Shown piece after piece: positions 23,246-35,557 of a DNA stretch of 64,000 bases. The number at the start of each line of letters is the position of its first letter. The first letter of the stretch is position 1. Position numbers and translations under genes: made by a program. Source of the stretch: Onchocerca lupi (Eukaryota; Nematoda; Chromadorea; Rhabditida; Onchocercidae); assembly GCA_028564675.1 (NCBI GenBank), contig JAOVVO010000031.1, positions 186,001 through 250,000 on the forward strand, written 5' to 3'. The notes under the pieces are model-generated. The model did not search any database, was not told the DNA's origin, and saw only the letters and a program-made list of their open reading frames with translations.

Positions 23246-25508
23246 ATGAGTGATGATGGTAGCAGAATGAGCTCGAAGTTTGAAAAAGAAACAGAGGAAT
23301 TAGAAGTGGCGTTGATGACAGATTCAAATTCGGATGAAAAAAAGTTTGATTTTTATAGAACATTTTGTTTATTGGGTAATCAGAACGAACCATTTTTTTT
23401 TTTTGAACCATAATAGCTGATGTAGTACTGCTGCGTTATCTTTGGGAGTAAATGCATAGTAAATTGGAGAAGAAATAAGTTTTAGGATACCGTAGATGCA
23501 CACTAAAACAAACAATAAATATGGAAATATGAGATGTTATTCGCAGAATCTCATGTAAGACTAATGAGCAAGAAATGATACGGAAATAAGTTTGAAATAA
23601 GTTTAGGCCACGTCATTTTCTGGTCTCAGAACATCCTATTTACAACTTAACTCTCACCTTGAATATATGCATTTAATTTATTACTTATTAAAACATAAGC
23701 AAGTGGGCATAATATAAATTAATAAGTAAGGATTTCACATAAGTTTGGAATAAAATAATACAATTTGGCTTTTTTTCGTCAACATGAATGGCATTAAAGT
23801 ATTTCGTTTCATTCTAATTAGTTTCAAAGAACGAATACTGCTTATCTTACATTGCTTATATTATCTTATGCGGATTAATAAAAATGCAGTCATTTCTTGA
23901 TCCTCAAAGTTACATATAGCAACTTTGTGGACAAGAAATGAATTCCTAAATATTATATTAAAATTTTTTTGGTCGATACGTCTATGGTAGAATGTTCAAG
24001 TGACGATTGATAAAACATCTTAGAGTTTCACCATAGTGCATAAGTTATTGCTGGTCAAAGAAAAATATAACTTGTCAATTTCATTAAAATAAATGTCTCA
24101 TTTATTTTTAGATGCGTATATGGTGGGTTTACTAATGAAGCTTATGAGGAGTTGGTACGTTATCATCGTAACAAGGAAATCCCTAAACGTCTTCAAGGCC
24201 ATCTAAAGCATCGTATCGATTGTTTCAAAAGGAAAGCTAAAAGGTTTCAGCTAATTGAGGGAACTGATCAATTGATTTATATCGGTAAAAATATTCATAC
24301 TCTTATTCATTTTCCGTTTAATAGATGATTTCTTTGGTGAGAGGAGAGGAGGAAAAGAGAGGAGTCGTTCTAAAATTTCTATTAGGGTAAGGAAGGGTCA
24401 TTCTTGAATATCCAAAGATATTTCATCTGTTTTGTCTTTGGAATTTTCTCTCGAATTATGATTAAATGAGAAAGTCTCTAATAATCAACGCTGCCTCAAT
24501 ATTAAATTGGATTTAGCACTTTAAGTGGAAGATGAATGAAGTTGAGAAAATCCTCATTGAGACGTGTAATCTTTATTATGGATTATCGAACTACTTTCTC
24601 CTCTTTTTTATAGACAACTAAGAAGAAAATGAGATAAGCATAACAGGATAATTCTTTTTTTAAATCAGATTTTATTGCGAATTTAGGATTCAAGCCAGAC
24701 CACTCAACAGTGGGACAGTTTGTTGTGAAGAGAAATGAAGTTGAAAAAATCCTCACTCAGGCATGTGATTTTATTTTATTATGAGTTATGGAATAACCTT
24801 TCTCCGTAAGTATGGCAGGAGTAATGATTATAAAATACTAGATTAGATTTAAAATTAGTTGAAAGCAAAAAAAAAAAGTCTTTTTATGAATGAATTATGA
24901 ATGGTTTGGTCGAATCTGATGTTTTCACCCCAAAGTAAATGTTAACAATATCCTTTCCATTTTAGGCTCATTTGGAATCAAATCACGGTGGCCTGAATGC
25001 TACACGTAAAATGGTTTCAACAAAATTTTATTGGAACTCGATTACAAGCGATGTAGAACAATTCATCAAGCAGTGTCCACGTTGTCGTATTACACGTATG
25101 CGATACATTGCATCCAATAATGTTCCTTGGCGCAAGGGTGGGCGATATGGAGATATTTATACAGTATGTTGTATTTTTGATTAGTTTTAATTCTTTGAAA
25201 TTTTGCACTTTTAATTAATTTGATGTCCTTTCTTTGGTAGAAGTTAGGCTACTGACTAAGGGAAGTTTTCATTAACGAAACAATTTGAATGCTAATTTTA
25301 TAATATTACTAATGCTGAATAACGTATTTTTGTGTGTTGTGGGTAAGATGTATTATTCTCCATGAAATCTTATGATGTTGATGTGATAATTAATCCCAGT
25401 TTTTAAAATCTGTCATTTGCATAAATTTTCAGGGTAACTGGAATGGAAACGAAGATGATTATGCACTTTCTGGTAAAAGCATTTCTCTCTATACCACTTT
25501 TCTCTTTA

Positions 25509-25557
<49 letters not shown>

Positions 25558-28012
25558 AAGATTTCAAGTTTTCACTCATTACCTTATAATCTTGATTTAT
25601 GGATTTTACATTTCCGACTGAGACTATCAGTTTTTCAAATATAATAGTAAAAATTATTATAAGATTTTTTTTTAGATCGTTCCTGCAATCGAACTTGGAA
25701 ATTCGCTCGAAGTCTGAATGGGGGCGAATATGCCGCATACTCGGCGGATAATGATCTAAATGTACTTCCTTCATCCTGGAAGGTTAATTGCATATTTGCA
25801 ATATCAGCCTATAAATTAGTGAAGGAATTCATAGATGCGGGAATTGGTCTATAACTACGAAAAGATCTGTAGATCAATTGCCATTTGTTCATATGAAGTT
25901 CGAAATTTTTATCAAGTGTTTATGGGTAAAGTTTACAGCATGATAGACCTGCAAATGATGTTATGATTGCGGATGAAATGGCAAATGAAGACATCGATAT
26001 CGAAAATGGTGCGGATGAACTGGGTAAAAAAATCCCAAAATTTTTTGTAATTAATTTGCAAAAGTACATCAAATTTTACTTTAATCAATTAACTGATCAA
26101 CTAGTGAAATGTGATACACACTCTATGAAGGTCATTTTTATCGTTGGAATCGAGACTATTTTTCTCAGTGATTTAATTGCTTTATTGTTAAACAGAACTT
26201 ATATACTGTTCTTTTTGATCTAAGTTGCATATACATGAAATTGTTTATATTAATAAAACTTAAAGGAAAATCTTGGTAGACATTCTTTAAATTATTTTAG
26301 CTATTACTGAAGGAAGGATAGATACACAGATGTTACTGCCTCAGTATTTTCGTGTGAGGCCTAGTCAGCCAGCCTATAACAGATCACATGTGTCAGGATG
26401 GATGGAACGGGAACAAGTAAGTTCGCTTTGTGATGATCTAACTTATCATGAATTTTTTATTGTAGTTCTTGATTCTTGGATTTCCTTAGAATTCAGATAT
26501 TTCATTCAAGATTCGTCTTACATATGCTATCTCTGTAAGATTATTTCCGAGTATCCCACAACGGTACGGGATTATCTTATAATATCGCAGTGGGAGATTG
26601 TATAATGTATAATGGTTTTTAGTAGTTTTAAATCATGTCAGTATATTCGTTTTATGATCAAGAAACAAAAAAAAAAAAAAAAAGAAAAAAAAGAAATGAT
26701 GTGAAACGAAGTTTCACTTCTTCAGTTTTCATTTCATTTCTTGTGTTTTGCATTTAGTCGTTTGGGATTTGAAATTCTTTCATTTCCTTTCGAATTAAAT
26801 TCATTTGCTTCCATTGATCATCTTTTTATCTTTGGACCAATATTTCTTATAGCCTTTAGGTTTTCACTCGAACAGGGAATCTTACTGTCTTTTATTAATA
26901 TTTTAGGTATTAGACTATGATGACTCTTATGGGAACCCAGTGGAGACATATTACGAAGATGATTTTATTGTTGGTGAAAATGTGACAAATATTGCTCCAC
27001 CAACAACTGGCGAAGAAAGATTGATTTCAGAAGATAGCATGGATGATGATATCGATAGGTACGTATGTTTCACTATGATCAATTTTAGTGAATTAGCTTT
27101 TATATGCAGCCTGCGGTTGTTGTTTAAGTGCTTGAATTTTTCCTTCTATAGTAATTTATAATAATGGAGAGCTAAAAAAATTTTTATAGATAAGTCAAGT
27201 ATTTTCAAGAAAATACTATATGCAATGAAGATTGATATGTGAAACATAGACGTATCAGCAAATATCATAAAATTATTTAAAAAAAAAAAAATCTTCAGCT
27301 TTGAGCATGTTGCCTAACCGACTAATTCTGAAATAGTAAGGGGATGTCATATAGATGAGCTTTCTATTAATTTTGATTGTTACGAGGATTTTAAGTACAC
27401 AAAATGAATAAGTACATTGTATGCTATAAATCCACTTAGCTAAATGCTAACGGACAAGTGCTGAACTTTTTTCTTCTGCATTGTGTATCCCAGCCTTTTT
27501 TTTCCTCAGTGAATGATTACTTCATTATTTTTTTGGTCAAAAATTTTAAGTGTTCGTCTCTTCATATGTATTTAAATTTAAATGAAACTTTCCTTTTTTT
27601 TAAGGCTGAAACCTCCAAAAACCACTATATACAAGGAAAAATTAATCGAGAGTGGACCAGTTAAGCGACGATATGTAGAAGAAGATTGTGAGTATGTTAT
27701 TGAAACAGACAGAAAATATTTTATGGTTGAAGCAGAGCAACTTTTGCAGCTTTTCAAGAGGTATATTCTTTCAAATTTTCAATCATCAAATCATTTGAAA
27801 ACCTAGCATGTTGGATTCTTTTTTTCTGGTATTTCTTTCATACTTCTTTTTGCTTTTGTTTATAATTTTCGGAAAACCATGATTGCAGATGCTCGGGATG
27901 TGGTGAAAAATTGAAACAGGTAACATTGTTTGCTGATTCACCGATGCCAACAGTTGCTTATCAATGCAGTAAGTGTGAGCAAACTATATGGTTTGGACAA
28001 AAAATGGAGTAG
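23246..28012 (+). CDS. Gene A: integrase-type HHCC zinc domain plus C-terminal zinc ribbon
   Basis: Eleven exons: 23246 to about 23343, 24112-24284, 24687-24760, 24966-25163, 25433-25472, 25676-25782, 25939-26023, 26301-26416, 26907-27058, 27605-27760 and 27889-28012. Exons 2-11 join in frame; with exon 1 ending at 23343 the protein is 440 residues. The stronger-looking donor at 23376 would need another small exon. Residues about 75-155 resemble the zinc-binding N-terminus of retroelement integrases: H117-x4-H122-x29-C152-x2-C155, with the usual KFYWNSITSDVEQFIKQC stretch. No integrase catalytic core follows. The middle is acidic. The end (from about 375) is a module RKYFMVEAEQLLQLFKR followed by C401-x2-C404 and C426-x2-C429, ending TIWFG. 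The same module ends gene B. I infer a domesticated DNA- or RNA-binding protein. Exact function is unknown. Confidence 0.75.
24505..24605 (+). pseudogene. Decayed duplicate of gene A exon 3
   Basis: Inside the intron before exon 3, the stretch AATGAAGTTGAGAAAATCCT and its flanks match exon 3 (24687-24760) and the start of the following intron, including the downstream TTATTATGAGTTAT-like sequence. The copy has lost the middle of the exon and its acceptor and donor contexts are altered, so it appears dead. Confidence 0.55.
25513..25556. repeat. 44-base A homopolymer
   Basis: An uninterrupted poly-A run inside an intron of gene A. Confidence 0.9.
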
Positions 28013-28893
28013 CATTCGAATATAGAAATTCGAAATCTGATTTCGAATTGTTTTGCTTGCTTCAAGTAACTGAAATCGAAAAAAATGGAAATAGGCGAGA
28101 TTAAAATCAAAAAGTTAATTTCAGGATAAATTTATTTATACAGTAAGTGATAATGTGAAAATGAAATTTTTAACAGTTTTAATTTGAAGAAGCTAGGACT
28201 TAAATTGATTTTGAAAATTTTGCGTGATTCAGTATCACTCTGACCATGTTCATCACCATTTTCTCTTTCTTTGCTTTATTAGAGAGTAAATGTGAAAAGA
28301 TTTTCGGATTATTTTCAATTAATATTATTATTTGCTTTCTGTGTGTCAATGTTTATATTGCTTGTGTTCTTGAAATTGTACTGTTGTGTTTGTAAGTATA
28401 CAGACATTCATCAATAAAGTTATTCGTACTTGCGTGTCAAAACTCTCCCAAAATTTTGGTTCAGTTTAAACCTAAATCTGAAAAATTTTTGGAAGAAAAT
28501 TCAAATTTAAAATCGAAAAGGAAACACGAGGAATAAACTTTTCTACAACAAAAAAATTGGCGATATTGCTAAAGATTGTGAATGAACCAAAAAAAGAAGC
28601 ATTCATCAGATGCATTCATGCAAGCTGTAGAAATTCTCGCTCCTGTGGATTTTTTTACTGCTTCATTACCTTTTCCCACTATATTATAAAAGTAGATATG
28701 TTCATCTAAAATTTGTCTTCTATGACTTAAATATCCTGAGTAATCAAGACTTGCAATTCTCTCTAATATCTACTATTTTATTCAGAAGTTATTACTCGTT
28801 AACATCGGTATCATTTTCATGTTATGACATGGAAATTTTTGGAAATTTTGTTAATCAGATTTTTTTTAATTCCCGGATTTTTTAAATATTTGC
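28013..28893. other. Spacer between genes A and B
   Basis: 885 bases separate the gene A stop from the gene B start. Apart from the AATAAA and the acceptor before gene B nothing was seen. The spacing permits, but does not prove, a polycistronic pair. Confidence 0.5.
28413..28418 (+). terminator. Polyadenylation signal AATAAA, gene A
   Basis: First convincing AATAAA after the gene A stop, 400 bases downstream and followed by a T/G-rich stretch. Confidence 0.4.
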
Positions 28894-28895
28894 AG
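28894..28895 (+). promoter_or_regulatory. Probable SL trans-splice acceptor of gene B
   Basis: An ATATTTGCAG acceptor lies two bases before the ATG at 28898, very close even for a nematode leader site. Confidence 0.5.
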
Positions 28896-28897
28896 AA

Positions 28898-31800
28898 ATG
28901 AAAGAAAGAGATAAACACATAAGTGCAGACAGCGCGCAGCATGCAGTTCCGCATAAGATACAACGAATGATGATGGATAGCACGCAGGAAGGTACAAGCA
29001 TCATGCAACAACGAACATCAAGTTTGACAGTACAAGATCCAAAACAAATGTTTGGTACAAAAACGACTGCTGCTACTGTTGTTGTTGAGAATCAAGCAAT
29101 TTGTTCAAAATCAGCAGAAGCGGATATATCAAATCGAATAGATGGCCAAGTTTCAAATTTTCAGGGTTCTCAGGAATCTGGGACTACATGGCAAGACGAT
29201 GAGCATGAGTATGAAACACAGATGAATTTGCTTAAGTATGATTTGAATTGAAAATTATGAAATGAAAGTTAGTTCCAAAATTACGGGATTTTCGATGACC
29301 GTCAAAAGCTTAGCGAACATTAAATATTGAGAGTAATAATTTTTTTTAATGTTTCCTATCATAAAACTGATGTATATGATGATGTTCAATTTGGTTAGAA
29401 GATAAAGTCAGAATAGATTACGCCAAATGAATAGATGATACCGTGATAATTTTTACTAATTTTTCTGTTTTAATTTTCAAACTCCTTTTTCAAATATTTC
29501 GAATGAGAATATCATACCATATTTTTTAGTGAAGAATGGAAAAGACCTGAAGTGAACGAAGTTATGACAAAATTATTCAAAGGTGAATTATCTTTCGTGG
29601 AAGCAGCCGATCGGATATCGGTTGTTTTGGGGCATGAAGTAACGGCAGCATCGGTTCGGAATCGCGTTTTACACTGTTCCAAATTGCGACAATCGAATCA
29701 GTCAAAAAACCGAAAAGAATCGGAAGATGAGAGGGAAAGTGGAGAAAATACCGTAGAAAAACATCCGTTTATTGCAAGAGAGTTGGTTTTTTTTCTTCTC
29801 TTTTTTGACTTAATTTTTGGACCTAATTTGGTAAATTAGTTTTTTCATTTTTGTGCATTTAATATTATGTTTACTTACTTTCCAGTGCTTCGAAATTATA
29901 TGATAATGAGAAATAGCAATATTTTGGTCCTACCAAAATTAATATGCTTGATATATTCGTGAAATTTGAGATGATTTTGAAGTTTAGAATAACAAAAAAT
30001 GAATGAAATGCCTCTCAGTCAAACTCTGCCAGACGACTAAGTATCACAAATTAACCCTTTAAAATATGTAAATAAATAAAGAAAAATTTAGAAACGCGAT
30101 TAGAATGTATAATATATAATAACTAATCTAAGTTAATCTCAAATATACTATATTGAATAGATTTAAAAGCATCATTAGCAGTTAATAAAATGTCAAAAAA
30201 AAAAAAACCAGTTAAAATTTGCATCATCAATACAATACTTGAAATTCTACCAAAACTTGGCGTATAACTTTAACAAGAAAAAAAATTAGATAATCAATAG
30301 AATAAGTGAATGTAATAAAATTTGACAAATATATTCATGTGTCGAAATTTAAGAAAAATTTGTCAGACTTGTTTGATTTCGGAATTATTTTCTTCTGCTA
30401 TTGTTGAAGTTACAGACTTTTTGTTGATTGAGATCGTCTCAAATCGTATTTATTTGAAAATTTTGTATGATTCTTCAAGCTTTCTTGTCTTTCACCTCAT
30501 ATTTGATGATGCAAAGAGATATACTTTTCAAGCTGTTAAAGAGTCTTTAAACTCTAATAATCTTTAATCTTTAAATTTTTTGTCGTTTTTGCATAACAGA
30601 CTAAGCGGAATCAATTATATTTTTTGGAGATATGGACCGGGATTTTACGAAGTAATACGAAATTTACGTGGAAATTTGAGTAATATAGCGATCAAGGAAC
30701 CACAAAGTAATTGTGTTCGAATTTATCGCCGATCAACAGCACGTCAGAATTACAGTTATTACCGTTGCTCATCATGCGATTATTTATCACGACGTGAGAT
30801 TCAGGACGCTTATTCATCTGCGATCATCAAAATGGTCCATGACAAGATTGTTGGCGAACCATTTCCATCACATCATCCCGAGTGTAAACCAGTACCTCTT
30901 TCACAGCTAAGAGCTATGCAGATAGATCGGGAAAATCGCCAAGAAGTAATCAACGAAATGCTGACTCCTTTCGAAGCTTGGTCAAGGGTAAAATGCGTTT
31001 TTCTTTTAAAATAAACTGCTTTTGATTCAAATTTTTACAAATTATGAAAAACTTAATTCAGGAAATATTTGACGAAATAATTCGAATTAAGAATATCAAA
31101 AATTTTAAGTTTATAAATTCATAAATTCACTTGGCCAATATATCTTGGGTTTATAAGAGCAAATTCTTTTGGGAGAGTAAACTGAAAAGAACTGAAAAAA
31201 AAAAAAGCATTCTGTGCTATGCTTTGGGCAATAAATTTTTTTTAGGGACATTTAAGAGCTCTATTGGAGGAAGCAAGGAGAACTTCACAACTTGATAAAC
31301 AACATCCAAAAAGAAGAAAAGTCGAGCATAAGTCACGAAATGAAAATGTAAGTTTCACTTTTTTCTTTATACATTTGATGTGAAATATGTGAAATGAATA
31401 GTTTAGAATTTTATCATTTTAGGAGAGGCGTTTTTATTTAAGACCACATGGAGAAACACTGGCAAGTTACGAAGGTTAGTAACAATTTACATCGGCATAT
31501 TTTTTTGGGAACGAATTTTCATCTACTTTTTTTTTTAAATTATAAAAACTAATTAATTGTCATCTTTTTCAATCAGTCAGAAAATTAAATGAATCAACTT
31601 ATTATCCGATTTCAGAAAAAATACGGAAAAAATTGAATGAGCAGTTAAAACGTTTAGACAATAAGCAGTTAAAACGTTCAAATTCTCGTGCTAGTTCAGT
31701 TGTTTCAGAACGATTTGGCGCTCAAGTCTGTTATTTTCATTTTCATTTAATTTATTTGGACATTTCTGAAATCTCCTCGTAGATATTGTCCAACGCAAAA

Positions 31801-33640
31801 ACGTGACATTTAAATACAACGTTATATGTGGCACATTACTAGAAAGAGAACTATTTTGCATCTATTTTTTTCTCTTTGTTTCTGATCATCAAAATTTTTC
31901 TTCATTTCATTTTGTTCAGTTTCTCTAAAAATTGCACAAATTGAAATACTTTTAGTTTTGTAAAAAATTCTGCACATTTTTTCAATTAAAAGATATGAAA
32001 CATTGAACCAGTGAAACTAAAAGAAACAACTAAAAGATATGAAACATTGAACCAGTTTCAGCCTCACAGAGGAAGCACATTTTGAAAAATATTTGGAAAA
32101 GTAGTATTAATAATATACTGTAAGTTTATGTATGTTTTATGAAGTGCTTTTCATTTTTCCTTTTCATGATCTGAGAGGATGATTGCTATTTTTAGACACC
32201 AACAGATGATGAATGGTCATTTGCACGACGAGGACAGAATTGCCGTACTTTCATATCGGATGAAACACAATCTCGTATATTTTGAAAATTTTTTCTTTAT
32301 TTCATTGCAGATACCGATGGATTTTTACGATGGAGTTTACTTCTCTTTATGGTAAAATCTATATTAATGATCTCTCTTTTAGTTGTATCGGATCTTACGG
32401 AAGCACCAGATGCGGATGGATTATTATCCGAAGAGAGAACATATATTGAACAATCAAAGGCCGCAGTAGAAAATAATCCGAAATTGGTAAACTAGTTACT
32501 TCCATTCACCTTATTCCATTTTTAAAGTTTGGATTTCTTAACGTTTAACATTTGGAAAATTCTGAAATAGAGCTTTTATTCCGAATATCAGTTATCATTA
32601 GCTCTTTAACTGATTTGACTGATTTGCTTAGCCATAACTTATCGTTTCTTGGTATTTCATATTGACTCTAAAAGAATCAGTCATTTTTATGACTTAATAA
32701 GTTACCAGCATTGCAAATATTCACTTCATTTAAAGATAATTTATAATTCTTTTCTTCAAGAATAAAATCGAAAAAGTCTCGCTCACTCGAAAGGATTCAA
32801 GCAAACCAATCAATGCTATTGCCGGCATGAATCAAAGAATATTCGGTGGCCAAACGCCAACCAGTGAAATTGGGGCAGAATCTGGTGCCACCGCTGTTTT
32901 CGCGGGGTATGTCTGAAATTTTTGCTGGAATTATTTTATTTTGCTACACTAATATGCTAGATTGCAATATAATTGATTTAGCAAAAAACTTAGTAGTACT
33001 CAGAGGATTTTATATGCTGATTTTCTTTCTTTCTTGATCACATTACGATTTATTTTTATATGGATGATGGACGAAAAATGATATGTTACTCGTTCTCATT
33101 AACAAAAAATGATATAGTACTCGTTCGCATTAATGGATATCAGCAAGTATAGAATCGAAATTACTATTTTAACAGCTTCAGAATATCGAAAGTATACTCA
33201 AACAATGATCATTCGAATCATACGGCTGTGTTAAGAGATGATATTGGACGAGACATAATCAGGGAAACTAATCGAAAATTATTTGTGGTTGATGATGAAC
33301 ATCTGTTAAATTTGTTTCAAAGATTCGTTTCTTTTCTTTCTTTTTCTTTTATTGTACTTGCGAATATACATTTTCTAAGAATCAGATGAGAGATGAGGTG
33401 GGGAATCTTAAGATTTCTATCATAGATTTCAAGTTAAATGTGGCTGATCAAATTTAGATTGTAACGGAGTACAAATTTGTTCAATTTCATTTCTTACAAA
33501 ATTTTATTTTTAGATGTCCAGATTGTGGTGAACAGTTGAAGACTTTAGTGCTTTCATCTCGAAAAGCAGTACCGATGGTAACGTATAAATGTCAGGGTAG
33601 TTGTGATAAAAAAGTATGGTTCGGCTATGAATCCAAATAG
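28898..33640 (+). CDS. Gene B: FLYWCH-like finger plus the same C-terminal zinc ribbon
   Basis: Eleven exons: 28898-29235, 29530-29781, 30600-30987, 31246-31347, 31423-31474, 31616-31725, 32196-32274, 32383-32486, 32761-32906, 33176 to about 33322, and 33514-33640. About 614 residues. After a polar N-terminus, residues about 113-165 form a helical segment (EVNEVMTKLFKGELSF) of unknown type. Residues about 197-295 resemble a FLYWCH/MULE-type zinc finger: aromatic strands, then YYRC253-x2-C256 and a distal H288-H289-x2-C292. A basic stretch PKRRKVEHKSR is a likely nuclear localisation signal. The end repeats the gene A module: RKLFVVDDEHLLNLFQR, C574-x2-C577, C599-x3-C603, VWFG. The last junction is odd, because the donor at the position conserved with gene A reads AG/ATTC instead of AG/GT. 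A cryptic donor at 33314 keeps frame but removes three residues. Function unknown; DNA binding is inferred. Confidence 0.7.
31987..32056. repeat. 26-bp direct repeat, 44-bp spacing
   Basis: The phrase starting TAAAAGATATGAAACATTGA occurs exactly at 31987-32012 and 32031-32056 in an intron of gene B. Confidence 0.9.
33074..33133. repeat. Imperfect 30-bp tandem duplication
   Basis: AAAAATGATATGTTACTCGT at 33074 recurs with few changes at 33104, each followed by a CATTAA ending, inside an intron of gene B. Confidence 0.85.
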
Positions 33641-35317
33641 TCAGATACTATCAGGATCTTGATACAAATAATTGTTGAATTCAAAGATATCCTTGAAAAA
33701 TGAGAGATGTTAGATTTTTTTTCTGCAATTTCATGTTCATCTGAGTTATCCTTTCTTTTACTGTAATGAATGTTGAAAAATACTTGAAAGTTCTTATTAA
33801 CTATCTTTTAAAATAGCTATCCGATTTCATTAAATTCAAGAGCATTTTCACAATAATTGATGGTTGTTACTGATAACGTCTTGTTAGAAAAAACACTGAT
33901 TTCTGGAAGAATCTCACAATGAATATATAAATCGTCATAAACCATAATCTATACATAGTCATTAAACGGCTTTAGTTTGATTGGATAATCAAAAATTGAG
34001 TTGTTATAGAAACGTTGTGAAGCTTTAAAATTACGAAGGCAGTGTATAGTTGGTTTAAATAACTTGAGCATATTATATTTGTAATTAAATCATCCACATT
34101 TTTCCGATTAAATGTTTTAGTACTCTAGATTTTCTCCTTTTTTTTATATCTTTTTTTACTGGAAAATTTAAGTTAGAGAAATCTATAAATAGATAAACAA
34201 ATATAGATATATAAATATGTATATATGTATTTTAATTCTTGTACTTATTAATACTGCCGAAATGTGACATTTGCAAATATTGTTTATGAATATTTGTTGC
34301 CTTATAATAAATTTAATGAAAAGAATTACTATTGTTTCCAAGATAAAAATTCAAATTTGTTATGAACCTATCAGTAATAATTGAAAAGAATATGACTAAT
34401 TTCTGTCGTGTTTTCTTTGCAAAACACCTTGTTCTTAATTTTTTAGCCTGCCATGGTATAAATTTCGGAGTATATTATGTCTTAACTTTCTTAAACTAAG
34501 ATGGAGAAATGAATAATAAAATTAATTATTTCTCGCATTATGACTATCTTTCAATTTATCTGATTGAAATTCATTAAATAGAGATTTAGACTTTTTTCAA
34601 AAAATTCATTTTATGGGACATTTAATATTAATCGGTTTTAACTTTTATCTTGCAGATGATTAAATTAATCCAAGTCCTCATCATATGTCAATATTTTCCA
34701 TAAATAAAAATTTCCGATGAGGTCAATAAATTCCATAGTTTTATCTGTATTCATTAGACAATATCTTTTGCATATTTTGTTTATCCGAATAATTTGAATA
34801 TGTGAAAATGATAATATGAATAGTACTGATATTCATAATGTTATGAGGATTTTTCAGTTTTACAATAATAGAAAAAATGTATTAATGCTTTCAGGACAGG
34901 AGAAAAACTGTTGAAATTAGATTATATGTAAATGGTAATAAATGGATTGGTTTTCAAAATACCGGAATTTTCAGGATATTTTAGGCATATAAAATACAGT
35001 AGTATGATATTTTAGACGTATAAAATACAACAGTTAGAATAGAAAAACTCATACAAAAATTTAATCTAAGCTTAAAAAAAGGCTTAATTATATTCAGCGA
35101 GAGAAATATTTTTTATCCAACTGAAAAAAGAAAAAAAAAATCATGACTAAAGTTACACTATCTGTCATATATTGTAGATTTTTTGTAATAATTTAATTTA
35201 TGTTCTTGTAATTTAAGCATTAGATGGCAATAATTAGTTTTAATGTTTCAAATAATTAAAAAGAAGAAAATATAATTATAGGAATTGCAAGCAGCGGTTA
35301 TAAACTATTGATCAGTA
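33641..35317. other. Intergenic region before TRM1
   Basis: A+T-rich spacer between gene B and TRM1. No gene or structured feature was seen. Confidence 0.55.
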
Positions 35318-35518
35318 ATGGTTGAAGTAAGGCAAGAAAATCAAGTGATTGTAGAACAGATGAATCCGATTGATGATAATGATAAAAATAAGTCTAATTT
35401 TATTGTCGAAGGTACGGCAAAGCTCGATATTTCCTGTCCGGCCGCAGCATTTTATAATCCTGCACAGCAATTCAATCGTGATTTAACGTACATTTCATTT
35501 TGTTTTTGTTTTAGTTCT

Positions 35519-35557
<39 letters not shown>

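Noticed and set aside
25513..25556. Poly-A run as the tail of a retrocopy
   Set aside because: It is an intronic homopolymer with no upstream processed coding copy or target-site duplication.
30322..30567. 81-codon plus-strand open frame
   Set aside because: Lies wholly in an intron of gene B, with no splice phase that would include it.
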